A stretch of DNA of 38,855 bases from JALOBO01 sp023228225. GTDB taxonomy: Bacteria; Bacillota; Clostridia; Christensenellales; UBA1242. Below are positions 28,210-35,751 of this stretch, in pieces. The DNA is taken from assembly GCA_041663585.1 (NCBI GenBank), contig JBAYMN010000009.1:1-38855 (forward strand), written 5' to 3'. The position numbers and the translations under genes are program-made. Under the pieces are notes generated by a model that worked only from the letters and a program-made list of their open reading frames with translations, was not told where the DNA came from and made no database searches. Positions within the stretch are counted from its first letter, which is position 1. The number at the start of each line of letters is the position of its first letter.

Positions 28210-29703
28210 TTATTTAATATTTTCTATTACAACTGTACCATTAACCCAAGCGTTGAAAAAACTTGATAAGTCTGCACCGGTTGCTTTTTCAAATGCCGCT
28301 ACTATATCGGTTTGAGTAGCAATTTGCATTTTATTATCAGCATAATATTGTTTTAAGGCCATGTAAAACTTTTTATCACCTACAAACGAATTAAGATTTT
28401 CAAATAACAGCATGCCCTTTGCATAAGCCATATACACATATTCATGGCTTGTTGTATATTCATCTAATGCTCTATTCATACTTGTATTTACTGTGCCAAA
28501 CACTTGTTTATACACATCGGTAAACAATAAATATGAATCTAGCACATTATTAACAATTTCTTCTATGTCGCGTTCGTAACCAGCATTTAATTTATAAAAA
28601 AGTAATGTCGTATATTCAGTCAAACCTTCGTCAAGCCAACCTTCTGTAAATTCATTGTTGCCAACAACGCCATACCACCACTGATGTGCAATTTCGTGTA
28701 TAATTACATTTTTGTAATCAAGATAATCGGTAATTGCGTCCGAAATATAAACAAGATTAGGATATTCCATACCTCCATGAACAAAATTTGTTTCAACTAC
28801 ACTTAGAATGTGATATGGATATGTGCCTATTAAATCATTAAATGTATTTAACGAGTCTACGGCAGTTTGTAATGAAGTGGTCGCATTTTCATCATCATAA
28901 TAATAGTATTTTACTGTGGTTTCCCCCACTTCTTGTGATAAAACTTCATATTTACTTGATAACACAAGTGCAAAATCTCTAACTGCCTTTGCTTTTGCGG
29001 TTATCGTTTTAACTCCGCTAGTAACATTTTCGGTTTCAATTACACCAGTATTTGCTATTATATAACTTTCTGGGCAAGTAAATGTGACCTTGTAGTTAGC
29101 AATTTGCGAATAGAATGGATCACCATTATATGAATACGGCTTTGTGAAAAATTCACCATTTTCATATACACAAGCAATAGGATACCAGTTGCCTAAATTT
29201 ATTGTATTTGCCCCGTATCCAAATCTATGATTTATATTGGGCAGTGTTAGCATAAATGTTATCTCAATATTGTTAGTCTCATCGGGATACAATTCGCTGG
29301 CGAATTCAACAGTTAAAATATTTTTGTCATCACCGCCTACATTTACAGTTACATTATTACCATTTAATTTTACAGATTGTATAGTTATATCTCCATAACT
29401 ATTGCCATTAGGATATGCTTTTGCTATATCTAGCGTACTAACAGTTTTGTATGTTGCACCCTCCCTAAACGCGTTAGGATATAAATTAAATTTTAAATAA
29501 TTTAACGGAACATTATAACCATTTATATATTTAATTGTTTCTACCGCCGATATAGTTTGATTTGTATCGTTATATTGTGCCTCAATATTATACGAAGTAA
29601 TATTTTTAGAATATTTTTTTACTACATCATCAAATCCACAACCACTAAACAGCATTATGCAGATTAAAATTATCATCATCGGTAGTGCAAATCTTTTTTT
29701 CAT
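28210..29703 (-). CDS. M1-family metallopeptidase lipoprotein
   Basis: A 497-residue surface peptidase. The signal peptide ends in MLFSGC with Cys22 as the lipid site. Residues about 40-240 form the beta-rich M1 N-domain; the catalytic zinc motif HEIAHQWW followed by WLDEGLTEY is the M1 HExxH-x18-E signature (about 335-358). The exopeptidase motif equivalent of GxMEN is GGMEYPN. AGGAG precedes the ATG. It should trim peptides outside the cell. The C-terminal part is short, so this is a compact form without the large helical domain of PepN. Confidence 0.92.
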   Translation of the reverse strand: MKKRFALPMMIILICIMLFSGCGFDDVVKKYSKNITSYNIEAQYNDTNQTISAVETIKYINGYNVPLNYLKFNLYPNAFREGATYKTVSTLDIAKAYPNGNSYGDITIQSVKLNGNNVTVNVGGDDKNILTVEFASELYPDETNNIEITFMLTLPNINHRFGYGANTINLGNWYPIACVYENGEFFTKPYSYNGDPFYSQIANYKVTFTCPESYIIANTGVIETENVTSGVKTITAKAKAVRDFALVLSSKYEVLSQEVGETTVKYYYYDDENATTSLQTAVDSLNTFNDLIGTYPYHILSVVETNFVHGGMEYPNLVYISDAITDYLDYKNVIIHEIAHQWWYGVVGNNEFTEGWLDEGLTEYTTLLFYKLNAGYERDIEEIVNNVLDSYLLFTDVYKQVFGTVNTSMNRALDEYTTSHEYVYMAYAKGMLLFENLNSFVGDKKFYMALKQYYADNKMQIATQTDIVAAFEKATGADLSSFFNAWVNGTVVIENIK

Positions 29704-29766
29704 ATATTACTCCTGCTTTTATTTATATATAACAAGATATTCTATGCCCGTAATGTTTAGGGTATG

Positions 29767-29795
29767 CAAAAAACAAACCACTAAAATTAATGGTT
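29767..29795 (-). terminator. Intrinsic terminator of the 140-residue gene
   Basis: On the minus strand AACCA (29795-29791) pairs with TGGTT (29780-29776) around a 10-base loop, followed by TGTTTTTTG. It lies 29 bases after the stop of the small gene at 29824. The stem is short, so moderate confidence. Confidence 0.5.
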
Positions 29796-29823
29796 CGTCT
29801 TAATACATTAAAATTAAATTATT

Positions 29824-30246
29824 TTATTTTTCTTCGATAGTTTCTTTTGGTATAATTTTTTTGGTATCTTCTGAATACATTTTTGAGCAAAATGAAACAT
29901 ATTCTTTTTCACGAACAATATTATCTTTATAGTATAAATCTTTAAATTCATTTAGTTTAGTTACATACTCTTCTCCAAATATACTTGCCATAAAACCTTG
30001 CCAACTTAAATCATAATATCTTTTTGTTCCTATAATTATTAAAGCATAATCTGTTACTTTTACATGAGTATCCCACAATGCTTCATTTTTAGTATTTCCA
30101 AAAATAAACTCTATTGCTGGTTCTGTTTTTAAATATCTTTTTAAGTACTCCCTAAATGGTTGCTTATTTTCTGATATATTTTTACTTAAAAATAATCCAA
30201 CACATTTAGCAAGTTTCTTTTTGTTTTCCAATCTTTGAACAAACAT
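29824..30246 (-). CDS. Hypothetical 140-residue protein
   Basis: No family recognised. The 140-residue protein is soluble, rich in Lys and aromatic residues, with no signal peptide or membrane helix. Visible stretches include EFIFGNTKNEALWD and YDLSWQGFMASIFGEEYV; the C terminus is charged (KKIIPKETIEEK). AAGGAGAA precedes the ATG, and a perfect sigma-A promoter lies 25 bases before it. With its own terminator it is a single-gene unit, likely well expressed. Nothing else shows its role. Confidence 0.7.
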   Translation of the reverse strand: MFVQRLENKKKLAKCVGLFLSKNISENKQPFREYLKRYLKTEPAIEFIFGNTKNEALWDTHVKVTDYALIIIGTKRYYDLSWQGFMASIFGEEYVTKLNEFKDLYYKDNIVREKEYVSFCSKMYSEDTKKIIPKETIEEK

Positions 30247-30271
30247 AATTAATTCTCCTTATATTTAATTT

Positions 30272-30300
30272 ATTATATTACTTCTTACAATTTTTGTCAA
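30272..30300 (-). promoter_or_regulatory. Perfect sigma-A promoter of the 140-residue gene
   Basis: TTGACA (30300-30295) and TATAAT (30277-30272) on the minus strand with a 17-base spacer: every consensus base is present. Transcription would start about 7 bases later, very close to AAGGAG of the gene. Confidence 0.85.
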
Positions 30301-30357
30301 TGCTCATTTAAAATTAGAAACACTATATGAATTTTAAAAATTTTAATATAAAATGTG

Positions 30358-30386
30358 TTTTGCTCTTTTGGTTTTTGTGTTATAAT
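30358..30386 (+). promoter_or_regulatory. Extended -10 promoter of the DnaD-domain/dnaI operon
   Basis: TATAAT at 30381-30386 preceded by TGT gives an extended -10; a weak -35 (TTTTGC, 30358-30363) is 17 bases upstream. It is 50 bases before ATG 30438, which has CGGAG 10 bases upstream. Confidence 0.55.
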
Positions 30387-30437
30387 GCAAATACAAATGT
30401 TACTTAATAAATATTTTGCAATCGGAGTTCATCACAA

Positions 30438-31880
30438 ATGGCATTTTGTAAGTTTTCAAGTGAAATAGTAATTGATAACAGCACCAGAGTGGATAATTTA
30501 TTTATCGACCATTACTTACCGCATGCTCCGGAATCGTGCGTTAAAGTTTATTTATACGGGCTTTATCACTGTGGTCACAGCGATAGCGCCGACAACACAT
30601 TAGAAAAATTTTCAAAAATTCTTGGACTTTGCGAACAAGACATTTTAGACATTTTTAAATATTGGCAAGAAGAAGGGCTTATTCAAATTTTAAACACTTC
30701 TCCAATAGAAATTAGATATATACCAGTAAAAAATGCACTTAACAGCATTAAAAAATATGATCCTAAAAAATATTCTGCATTTAATGAGCAGGCACAACAA
30801 ATTATACAAGGTAGAATGATTAGTGAACATGAATATGGCGAATATTATGATAATATGCAAGTATTTCATATTCAACCCGAAGCACTACTTATGGTTATGC
30901 AGTACTGCATAAATTTAAAAGGTGCCGATGTTGGTTACAGTTATATTTTAACTGTTGCAAAGAACTGGGCAATGCAAGGAATTACTACTAGCGAAACCGT
31001 AGAAAACAAACTCAAAGAATTTGAAAATAATATGGGCGAAATTAAAGAAGTGTTAAATGCACTTAAACTAAAACGCCCGGCCAATTTTGATGAAATGCAA
31101 ATGTTTATTAAGTGGAATAAAGAAATGTCCTTTACACTTGGTGCAATTTTATGTGCTGCTAAAAAATTAAAAGGCAAAGGCGGATTTGAACGATTAGATT
31201 CAAAAATGCTAAAATATTATGAAAATAAAAAATTCTCAGCACTAGAAATTGAGAATTATGAATCTGAAAAAAATAACTTATTTAACTTAGCACGCGAAAT
31301 TAATAAATTAATAGGCGTATACTACGAAAATGTAGAAGCAATCGTAGACAACTATATTACGGATTGGACACAAAAAGGCTATTCTCCCGATACGCTTAAA
31401 CAAATTGCATCATATTGCTTTAAAAGTAACATACGTACGCTTGATGGTATGAATAATGCAATTCTAAAATTTTATAAACTCGGCATAACTACTATTGAGA
31501 TGCTAAATGACTATACAAGTGGGGTTCTGGCAACCGATAATTTAATTAAAGAAATACTTTCTACAAGCGGAATAGAGCGAATGGTAACAAGTTTTGACCG
31601 CGATTACTACCGCACTTGGACTAATTCATGGCATTTTAATTATGATTTAATCGTATATTCAGCAACACTAGCAAATGGTAAAAGAGAGCCACTCGCCTAT
31701 ATGAATAAAATTTTATCTACATGGCTAAACAACAAAGTTGATACAATAGAAAAAGCAAAATCACAGGGTGCCCCGCAAATTACAGCGGAATATGCTAATA
31801 AATCAAAAGTTACAGAAAGAAGTTATTCAACGGAAGAACTAAAAACTTTGTTTGATAATATTGATGAGGTAGATGTTTAA
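30438..31880 (+). CDS. DnaD-domain helicase-loading protein (DnaB-type of Firmicutes)
   Basis: A 480-residue protein built like B. subtilis DnaB/DnaD. Residues 1-110 are a winged-helix domain (SSEIVIDNSTRVDNLFIDHY, VYLYGLYHCGHSDSADN). Two DnaD-type helical domains follow: one near 135-210 (SYILTVAKNWAMQGI) and one near 285-385, where VDNYITDWTQKGYSPDTLKQ carries the YxxxW motif. Such proteins remodel origin DNA and help load the replicative helicase. The gene directly precedes the dnaI-like loader and its TAA overlaps the next ATG by one base, the same pair as B. subtilis dnaB-dnaI. Confidence 0.88.
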   Translation: MAFCKFSSEIVIDNSTRVDNLFIDHYLPHAPESCVKVYLYGLYHCGHSDSADNTLEKFSKILGLCEQDILDIFKYWQEEGLIQILNTSPIEIRYIPVKNALNSIKKYDPKKYSAFNEQAQQIIQGRMISEHEYGEYYDNMQVFHIQPEALLMVMQYCINLKGADVGYSYILTVAKNWAMQGITTSETVENKLKEFENNMGEIKEVLNALKLKRPANFDEMQMFIKWNKEMSFTLGAILCAAKKLKGKGGFERLDSKMLKYYENKKFSALEIENYESEKNNLFNLAREINKLIGVYYENVEAIVDNYITDWTQKGYSPDTLKQIASYCFKSNIRTLDGMNNAILKFYKLGITTIEMLNDYTSGVLATDNLIKEILSTSGIERMVTSFDRDYYRTWTNSWHFNYDLIVYSATLANGKREPLAYMNKILSTWLNNKVDTIEKAKSQGAPQITAEYANKSKVTERSYSTEELKTLFDNIDEVDV

Positions 31881-32818
31881 TGAATATACTACAAAAAGTT
31901 AAAAGTAATATGGAATTATCACGCCAAAACGCCAAGTTAAATGCTAAAAAAGTACTTGATGAAGTACTCAAAAATAATTTATATTACGACTTGTATAAAA
32001 AAGAAAATAATTTAGTTGTTAATATTGCTAAAATCGAATTTTTAGAAACAAAGGCAGATAAAGAAAGAGAAGAATTAGAAAATATTAAAAGAAAAAAAGA
32101 ACAGGTTTTACATGCCCTCAATATTAATCCAAAAGATTTAGAACCAAAATATAATTGTAAACTATGCCAAGATACTGGTTATGTAAACGACAAAATGTGT
32201 GCCTGCTTAAAAAAAGCAGTTACGAACGAATTAATAAAATTAAGCGGAATGAATTTAAACCCAGACCGCAATTTTAATAATGTAAATTTTGGTATTTTTT
32301 CAGACTCAGTGCGTGCAAATATGCAAAAAATTTATGATAAATTACACACCGTAACACAAAAATATCCTGACACTAAAATTAAATCCGTTTATATTGCGGG
32401 CAATACTGGAACAGGCAAAACATATTTATCCGAATGTGTTGCAAATGCGTTTATTGAACGAGGGTTTACAGTATACTACACCACCGCTTTTAATTTAAAT
32501 AACAACTTTTTAAAATATCATACCACATTTGATGCAAGTAAAACTCAATTCCTATCGCCCGTGTTAGATTGTGATGCACTGTTTATTGATGACTTGGGAA
32601 CAGAGCCAATACTTAAAAATGTTACTCTAGAATATTTATGGCTAGTGCTTAATGAAAGAATGCAAAAAGGCGCGTTTACATTTATAAACAGCAACCTATT
32701 AACCAAAGAATTACGCGACCGTTACGGCGACCGTATTTTTAGTAGACTTATGAATAAATCATCTTCAATTATTTTAAAAATTGAAGGCGAAGATTTAAGA
32801 TTAAAATCAATAAAATAA
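31880..32818 (+). CDS. dnaI: Helicase loader DnaI/DnaC-type ATPase
   Basis: A 312-residue AAA+ loader. The N-terminal half is helical, then a zinc-binding segment CKLCQDTGYVNDKMCACL. The ATPase has Walker A GNTGTGKT, Walker B ALFIDDLG, and sensor/arginine regions TFINSNLLTKEL and DRIFSRLM. It delivers the replicative helicase to origins or stalled forks. Its ATG overlaps the previous stop by one base, and the partner DnaD-type protein immediately precedes it. IstB transposition helpers share the fold, but the zinc segment, length and context favour DnaI. Confidence 0.9.
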   Translation: MNILQKVKSNMELSRQNAKLNAKKVLDEVLKNNLYYDLYKKENNLVVNIAKIEFLETKADKEREELENIKRKKEQVLHALNINPKDLEPKYNCKLCQDTGYVNDKMCACLKKAVTNELIKLSGMNLNPDRNFNNVNFGIFSDSVRANMQKIYDKLHTVTQKYPDTKIKSVYIAGNTGTGKTYLSECVANAFIERGFTVYYTTAFNLNNNFLKYHTTFDASKTQFLSPVLDCDALFIDDLGTEPILKNVTLEYLWLVLNERMQKGAFTFINSNLLTKELRDRYGDRIFSRLMNKSSSIILKIEGEDLRLKSIK

Positions 32819-32867
32819 TATTTATGGCCTTTAATATTAAGCGAGTGGTTAAAAATTGCAAAATATA

Positions 32868-32896
32868 TTGACAAAGAAAGCATTATTATATATAAT
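32868..32896 (+). promoter_or_regulatory. Perfect sigma-A promoter of the tRNA-Thr array
   Basis: TTGACA (32868-32873), a 17-base spacer and TATAAT (32891-32896) match consensus completely, as expected for a stable RNA. Transcription would start near 32903. AGCAT (32902-32906) and ATGCT (32917-32921) form a small hairpin at the start of the transcript. Confidence 0.85.
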
Positions 32897-32918
32897 TCAA
32901 AAAGCATGTTAAAAGTAT

Positions 32919-32946
32919 GCTAATGTGGCTTGAGTTTATAAGACTC
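32919..32946 (+). pseudogene. Decayed tRNA-Thr 5' fragment, unit 1
   Basis: GCTAATGTGGCTT matches the start of the intact tRNA-Thr at 33190 with two changes; a degenerate D-arm (GAGTTTATAAGAC) follows, with no recognisable anticodon arm, T-arm or 3' acceptor. It is the most decayed of the units. About 55 bases of AT-rich sequence separate it from unit 2. Confidence 0.5.
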
Positions 32947-32999
32947 TATACAATAAATTATTAAAAACAACCACAACTATTTATTATTTACTTTTGTAT

Positions 33000-33040
33000 G
33001 CTGATGTGGCTTAGTGGTAAAGCACTGCCTTGGTAAGGCT
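33000..33040 (+). pseudogene. tRNA-Thr(GGU) 5' half, unit 2
   Basis: 41 bases match the intact tRNA at 33190: acceptor 5' strand GCTGATG, D-arm GCTT-AGTGGTA-AAGC, and anticodon arm with loop TTGGTAA (anticodon GGT). The outer two pairs of the anticodon stem are lost and similarity stops after GGCT at 33040. No T-arm and no CATCAGC acceptor partner follow. Confidence 0.75.
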
Positions 33041-33082
33041 AATTAAGGCAAACTCGACCAAACTCAAAACTGAATAAAAAAT

Positions 33083-33096
33083 CGGCAGAAATGCCG
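33083..33096 (+). repeat. GNRA-type hairpin between tRNA units
   Basis: CGGCA and TGCCG form a perfect 5-bp stem with a GAAA tetraloop. It lies just before unit 3. It could be a remnant, a processing signal or chance. Confidence 0.4.
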
Positions 33097-33100
33097 TTAT

Positions 33101-33140
33101 GCTACTGTGGCTCAGTGGTAGAGCACGTCCTTGGTAAGGT
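33101..33140 (+). pseudogene. tRNA-Thr(GGU) 5' half, unit 3
   Basis: 40 bases match the intact tRNA: acceptor strand GCTACTG, D-arm GCTC-AGTGGTA-GAGC and anticodon loop TTGGTAA. The D-stem differs from unit 4 by a paired change (T-A to C-G), so it once folded. Similarity ends at GGT (33140); the expected 3' acceptor CAGTAGC is absent. Confidence 0.75.
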
Positions 33141-33189
33141 AAAACCAAGCAAAAAGATTTCCAACAAAAACAGTCAAATTTCACATCGT

Positions 33190-33264
33190 GCTGGTGTGGC
33201 TTAGTGGTAAAGCACAGCCTTGGTAAGGCTGAGAGCGTGAGTCCGATCCTCACCACCAGCTCCA
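33190..33264 (+). tRNA. tRNA-Thr (anticodon GGU)
   Basis: A complete cloverleaf. The acceptor GCTGGTG (33190-33196) pairs with CACCAGC (33254-33260), D-arm GCTT/AAGC, anticodon stem CAGCC/GGCTG with loop TTGGTAA (anticodon GGT), five-base variable region, T-stem GTGAG/CTCAC, and an encoded CCA end (33262-33264). The T-loop reads TCCGATC, with C where the second T of TTC is usual. It is the last of four units transcribed from the promoter at 32868 and is followed by a terminator. Confidence 0.92.
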
Positions 33265-33271
33265 AAAAATA

Positions 33272-33320
33272 AAATCTCTAAAACCCTTATAACAAGGCAC
33301 TTTTAGAGATTTTTTATTTT
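33272..33320 (+). terminator. Terminator of the tRNA-Thr array
   Basis: AAATCTCTAAAA (33272-33283) pairs with TTTTAGAGATTT (33301-33312), followed by a T-rich tract. The 17-base loop contains a second small stem (CCTT/AAGG). It lies 7 bases after the tRNA CCA end. Confidence 0.85.
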
Positions 33321-33376
33321 TACAAATTTACTTTAATTTTTTACTCAAAATAAAAACTGTCACAAAATTTACACAT

Positions 33377-33490
33377 AATTGGCATACTAAAAAATTGCAT
33401 TTTTTAAAAAGAAACAGATTTAGAATTTCCTATCAAAATCGTTCTAAATCTGTCCATTTCTGTCCTATTTGGCACAAATTGGCATACTAA
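33377..33490 (+). repeat. 14-base direct repeat, 100 bases apart
   Basis: AATTGGCATACTAA occurs at 33377-33390 and again at 33477-33490, exactly 100 bases apart. The second copy is preceded by a related TTGGCACA. They resemble the short directly repeated arm sites of tyrosine recombinases, but no integrase gene is present. Confidence 0.6.
33414..33453. repeat. 12-bp perfect inverted repeat
   Basis: ACAGATTTAGAA (33414-33425) and TTCTAAATCTGT (33442-33453) with a 16-base spacer lie between the two direct repeats. No T-run follows, so it is more likely a protein- or recombination-related site than a terminator. Confidence 0.55.
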
Positions 33491-33506
33491 TTTTTTTAAA
33501 CTATTC

Positions 33507-33905
33507 CTAAAAAATTGATTTTGAAAATTTCTGATTTTTCTCATTATAAATATTTATAATTGTCTTTATTTTGATTTCATAAGATTTATAATCTTTTCTA
33601 AATTCAAAAGCTAATTGTTCAATTTTTTTTAAATCTGATTTGTTTATTTTATCTTTATCATAACCACTTATATCACCTAAAATCTCTTTTATTGCCATTG
33701 ATTTCTTGTGAATTTCTTCATAATCTCTATCGATATTAAATTCTAATTTATCTTGTATATGTTGTGGTAGGTAACATATTCCATCAATAAACCAATTTAA
33801 TATAGCATATTTATTATATAGGTAATCCCCATATTTTTCATCCCCTTGTTTATAATTTCTAAATTCATCTAAATAATTATTAAGTTGATTTAATTTTGCA
33901 ATCAC
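33507..33905 (-). CDS. Hypothetical 132-residue protein
   Basis: Open from a GTG at 33905 with no good ribosome site. The translated product is helical, Lys/Ile/Asn-rich and soluble, with WFIDGICYLPQHIQDKLEF as its most distinctive part. No family recognised. It stands alone between the tRNA array and a nearly gene-free stretch and may be a leftover of a lost mobile element. The start is uncertain, and it may not be expressed. Confidence 0.4.
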   Translation of the reverse strand: MIAKLNQLNNYLDEFRNYKQGDEKYGDYLYNKYAILNWFIDGICYLPQHIQDKLEFNIDRDYEEIHKKSMAIKEILGDISGYDKDKINKSDLKKIEQLAFEFRKDYKSYEIKIKTIINIYNEKNQKFSKSIF

Positions 33906-34289
33906 ATATTCATTATTATTGGTGGTTTTAAAATTTTTAATAAAAAAGTAATTTTATTTAATAAATGGATTTTTTATATATCTTCATTATTGACAGTAAT
34001 TATCATATCATTTCTTCCCGGGCTAAGTGGGGTGCTATAAAAACACTTTAAAAATAAGGCATTTAACGATATTGAAGAAAGTTTTTTTGATATAAGTGCA
34101 AACAAAAAAAGTCACGAATTTACCGTAACTTTTTCTGGACAGTCCAATTTTATTTTTAACTATTTCCACTGACTGCTCAGTTGTTTTAAAAATGCTATAA
34201 GCCTTATATAATAATAACTAGAGAATTTTCTTCTGCTTTTTAACACCGTATACTATTTTTTAATAATTTTTAACTTTTAAAATATTTTC
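33906..34289. other. Gene-poor stretch with gene-fragment-like and hairpin remnants
   Basis: No convincing gene. A plus-strand frame ending in TAA at 34039 reads as a membrane helix ending ISFLPGLSGVL, without a start, like the tail of a lost gene. A hairpin follows at 34106-34134. Small palindromes GGACAGTCC (34137-34145) and ACTGA/TCAGT (near 34170) are also seen. Best read as eroded sequence. Confidence 0.4.
34106..34134 (+). terminator. Possible orphan terminator
   Basis: AAAAAGT pairs with ACTTTTT and, inside, ACG with CGT, around AATTTAC; the plus strand then has T residues. No intact gene lies just upstream, so it may belong to the fragment ending at 34039. Confidence 0.4.
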
Positions 34290-34322
34290 GTAGACAATTT
34301 GTAGATATTTTGTAGACATCGA
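34290..34322 (+). repeat. Three GTAGA repeats at exactly 11-base spacing
   Basis: GTAGACAATTT, GTAGATATTTT and GTAGACATCGA start at 34290, 34301 and 34312. An 11-base period puts them on one DNA face, as for recombinase arm sites or a regulator. They sit 60 bases before the promoter of the epimerase gene, near where gene style changes. Confidence 0.55.
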
Positions 34323-34347
34323 ATAAATTAGATTTAGTAATTTAGTG

Positions 34348-34376
34348 TTGTGCTTTTAATAATAAACTGATATAAT
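34348..34376 (+). promoter_or_regulatory. Extended -10 promoter of the epimerase-like gene
   Basis: TATAAT (34371-34376) preceded by TGA, with a weak TTGTGC -35 at 17 bases. Followed by an AAAGGTGG ribosome site before ATG 34407. Confidence 0.55.
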
Positions 34377-34406
34377 TTCATATATAAATAGTTCAAAAGG
34401 TGGCAT

Positions 34407-35264
34407 ATGAAATACATATTAGAAAACGAGTTTTTAAAAATAGAAAGCAAAAACAAAGGTGCCGAGCTGACTAGTATTTATTCTAAAAAGAATGATTATG
34501 AGTATTTATGGCAAGCAGGAGAAGATTGGGCAAAACATAGTCCTGTTTTGTTTCCTATTGTTGGTGACTTAAAAGACAATAAAATTAACATTGAAGGTAA
34601 AGATTACCCAATGACTAAACACGGCTTTGCAAGAGATAGCGAGTTTGAAGTTTATAAGGTAGACAATAACTCTATTACTTATGAGCTTAAGCCAAACGAG
34701 TACACCAAAAAACTTTACCCATATGACTTTATTTTTAGAGTTACATATGAGCTAGAAAAAGAGAGCTTAAAAATTAAGTTTAAAGTTTTAAATGCCGACA
34801 AAAAGCCAATTTACTTTAGTGTGGGTGCACATCCTGCTTTTAACTGTAATTTAAAAGAAAATGAAAAGTTTAGCGATTATTGCATTGAATTTGAACGTGC
34901 AGAAAACTGTGGAAGGTATGTAAAAAATCATACAGTATCAGACATCCCTGAAAAGTTTTTTTATAATACAAAACAATTGGAACTTAACTCAAAAATTTTT
35001 GCTAAAGATGCTTTAATATTTAAGGAACTTAAAAGTAAACAAGTATTACTTAAAAGCAAAAATCATAAAAGAGTTGTAAAAATGAATTTTGATAGCCCTT
35101 ACTTTATGGTTTGGACTAAAAAGGATAAGTTTGTATGCCTAGAGCCTGCATGGGGTGCTGATGATACGCCTACAAGTACAGGCAACATTGAAGAAAAAGA
35201 AGGTATAAATAAGCTTAATCAAAACGATCAGTTTGAGTGTGATTACGAGCTTGAATTAAAATAA
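34407..35264 (+). CDS. Aldose 1-epimerase family protein (LacX-like)
   Basis: A 285-residue galactose-mutarotase-fold protein. Family segments are MTKHGFARDSEFEVY (catalytic-region His), YFSVGAHPAFNC (second His), and FVCLEPAWGADDTP with the Glu expected for the active site. It would interconvert sugar anomers in the cytoplasm. AAAGGTGG lies just before the ATG. Its codons differ from those of the region to the left: GAG is frequent (e.g. in ENEFLKI and GAELTS), while the dnaI gene uses GAA almost throughout. Probably acquired, or from another contig. No sugar genes adjoin it, so the substrate is open. Confidence 0.85.
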   Translation: MKYILENEFLKIESKNKGAELTSIYSKKNDYEYLWQAGEDWAKHSPVLFPIVGDLKDNKINIEGKDYPMTKHGFARDSEFEVYKVDNNSITYELKPNEYTKKLYPYDFIFRVTYELEKESLKIKFKVLNADKKPIYFSVGAHPAFNCNLKENEKFSDYCIEFERAENCGRYVKNHTVSDIPEKFFYNTKQLELNSKIFAKDALIFKELKSKQVLLKSKNHKRVVKMNFDSPYFMVWTKKDKFVCLEPAWGADDTPTSTGNIEEKEGINKLNQNDQFECDYELELK

Positions 35265-35274
35265 AAAAATAGTA

Positions 35275-35304
35275 TTGACTTTTATAATGGTAATATGGTA
35301 TTAT
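35275..35304 (+). promoter_or_regulatory. Sigma-A promoter of the 125-residue gene
   Basis: TTGACT (35275-35280), 18-base spacer, TATTAT (35299-35304), about 30 bases before ATG 35332. It overlaps an upstream in-frame ATG (35275), which therefore cannot be the start. Confidence 0.65.
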
Positions 35305-35331
35305 GTTATTACAAATAAAGAGGTGAAAATT

Positions 35332-35709
35332 ATGAGCTTAATAGTTAATGAAATTAAAGAAGTTGTAAAAAAGGGTGCTGAAGATATGCAAGCTTTACAC
35401 GTTACTTTACAAAACATTAAAAAAACATTAAAAAGTGAAACTGCAAAACTTGAAGAAAAAGAAGCAGTTGCAAAAGACTATAGCTATGACTATAAAGATG
35501 TTACACAAATAAGCAAGCCAGTTGAAGAGGCTTTAAAAGAGTTTGGTTATGCCAATCATGAAGAGCTAAGAAAAAACGATAAAGAATACGATAAAAATTA
35601 TTATAACTTTTTAGATTATAAAGAAGAAGTAGAAGTATATGACATTCCGCTTACAAGAGGGGCTGTATTCTACTACAACAACAATCATGATGCAGGATTA
35701 GAGCAGTAA
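35332..35709 (+). CDS. Hypothetical 125-residue coiled protein
   Basis: No family recognised. Residues 1-50 are a charged helix (EVVKKGAEDMQALHVTLQNI) likely to form a coiled coil; the rest is acidic and tyrosine-rich, ending in FYYNNNHDAGLEQ. No signal peptide or membrane helix. I chose ATG 35332, which has AGAGGTG upstream; the earlier in-frame ATG at 35275 lies in the promoter. It has its own promoter and a strong terminator, so it is a single-gene unit. GAG/GAA mixture matches the epimerase gene. Confidence 0.65.
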   Translation: MSLIVNEIKEVVKKGAEDMQALHVTLQNIKKTLKSETAKLEEKEAVAKDYSYDYKDVTQISKPVEEALKEFGYANHEELRKNDKEYDKNYYNFLDYKEEVEVYDIPLTRGAVFYYNNNHDAGLEQ

Positions 35710-35720
35710 AAAAAATATAA

Positions 35721-35746
35721 AAAAAAGATGCTTAAGCATCTTTTTT
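35721..35746. terminator. Strong bidirectional terminator
   Basis: A perfect palindrome centred at 35733/35734 (AAAAAAGATGCTT / AAGCATCTTTTTT), followed by T residues on the plus strand and A residues on the minus-strand side. It serves the convergent 125-residue gene and MBL gene. Confidence 0.85.
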
Positions 35747-35751
35747 TTTGT

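Noticed and set aside
32919..33140. Three additional functional tRNA genes
   Set aside because: None has a T-arm or a matching 3' acceptor strand; only the unit at 33190 folds completely.
33011..33265. Minus-strand frame across the tRNA array
   Set aside because: It covers the intact tRNA and two tRNA halves, so it is an RNA-gene region rather than coding.
32868..33320. CRISPR array
   Set aside because: Repeats are irregularly spaced (81, 101 and 89 bases), unequal and tRNA-like, with no cas genes.
33965..34041. Small membrane protein gene ending at 34039
   Set aside because: No start codon with a ribosome site; too short; recorded only as a fragment.
35275..35331. N-terminal extension of the 125-residue protein
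   Set aside because: The extra codons overlap the promoter hexamers and lack a ribosome site.
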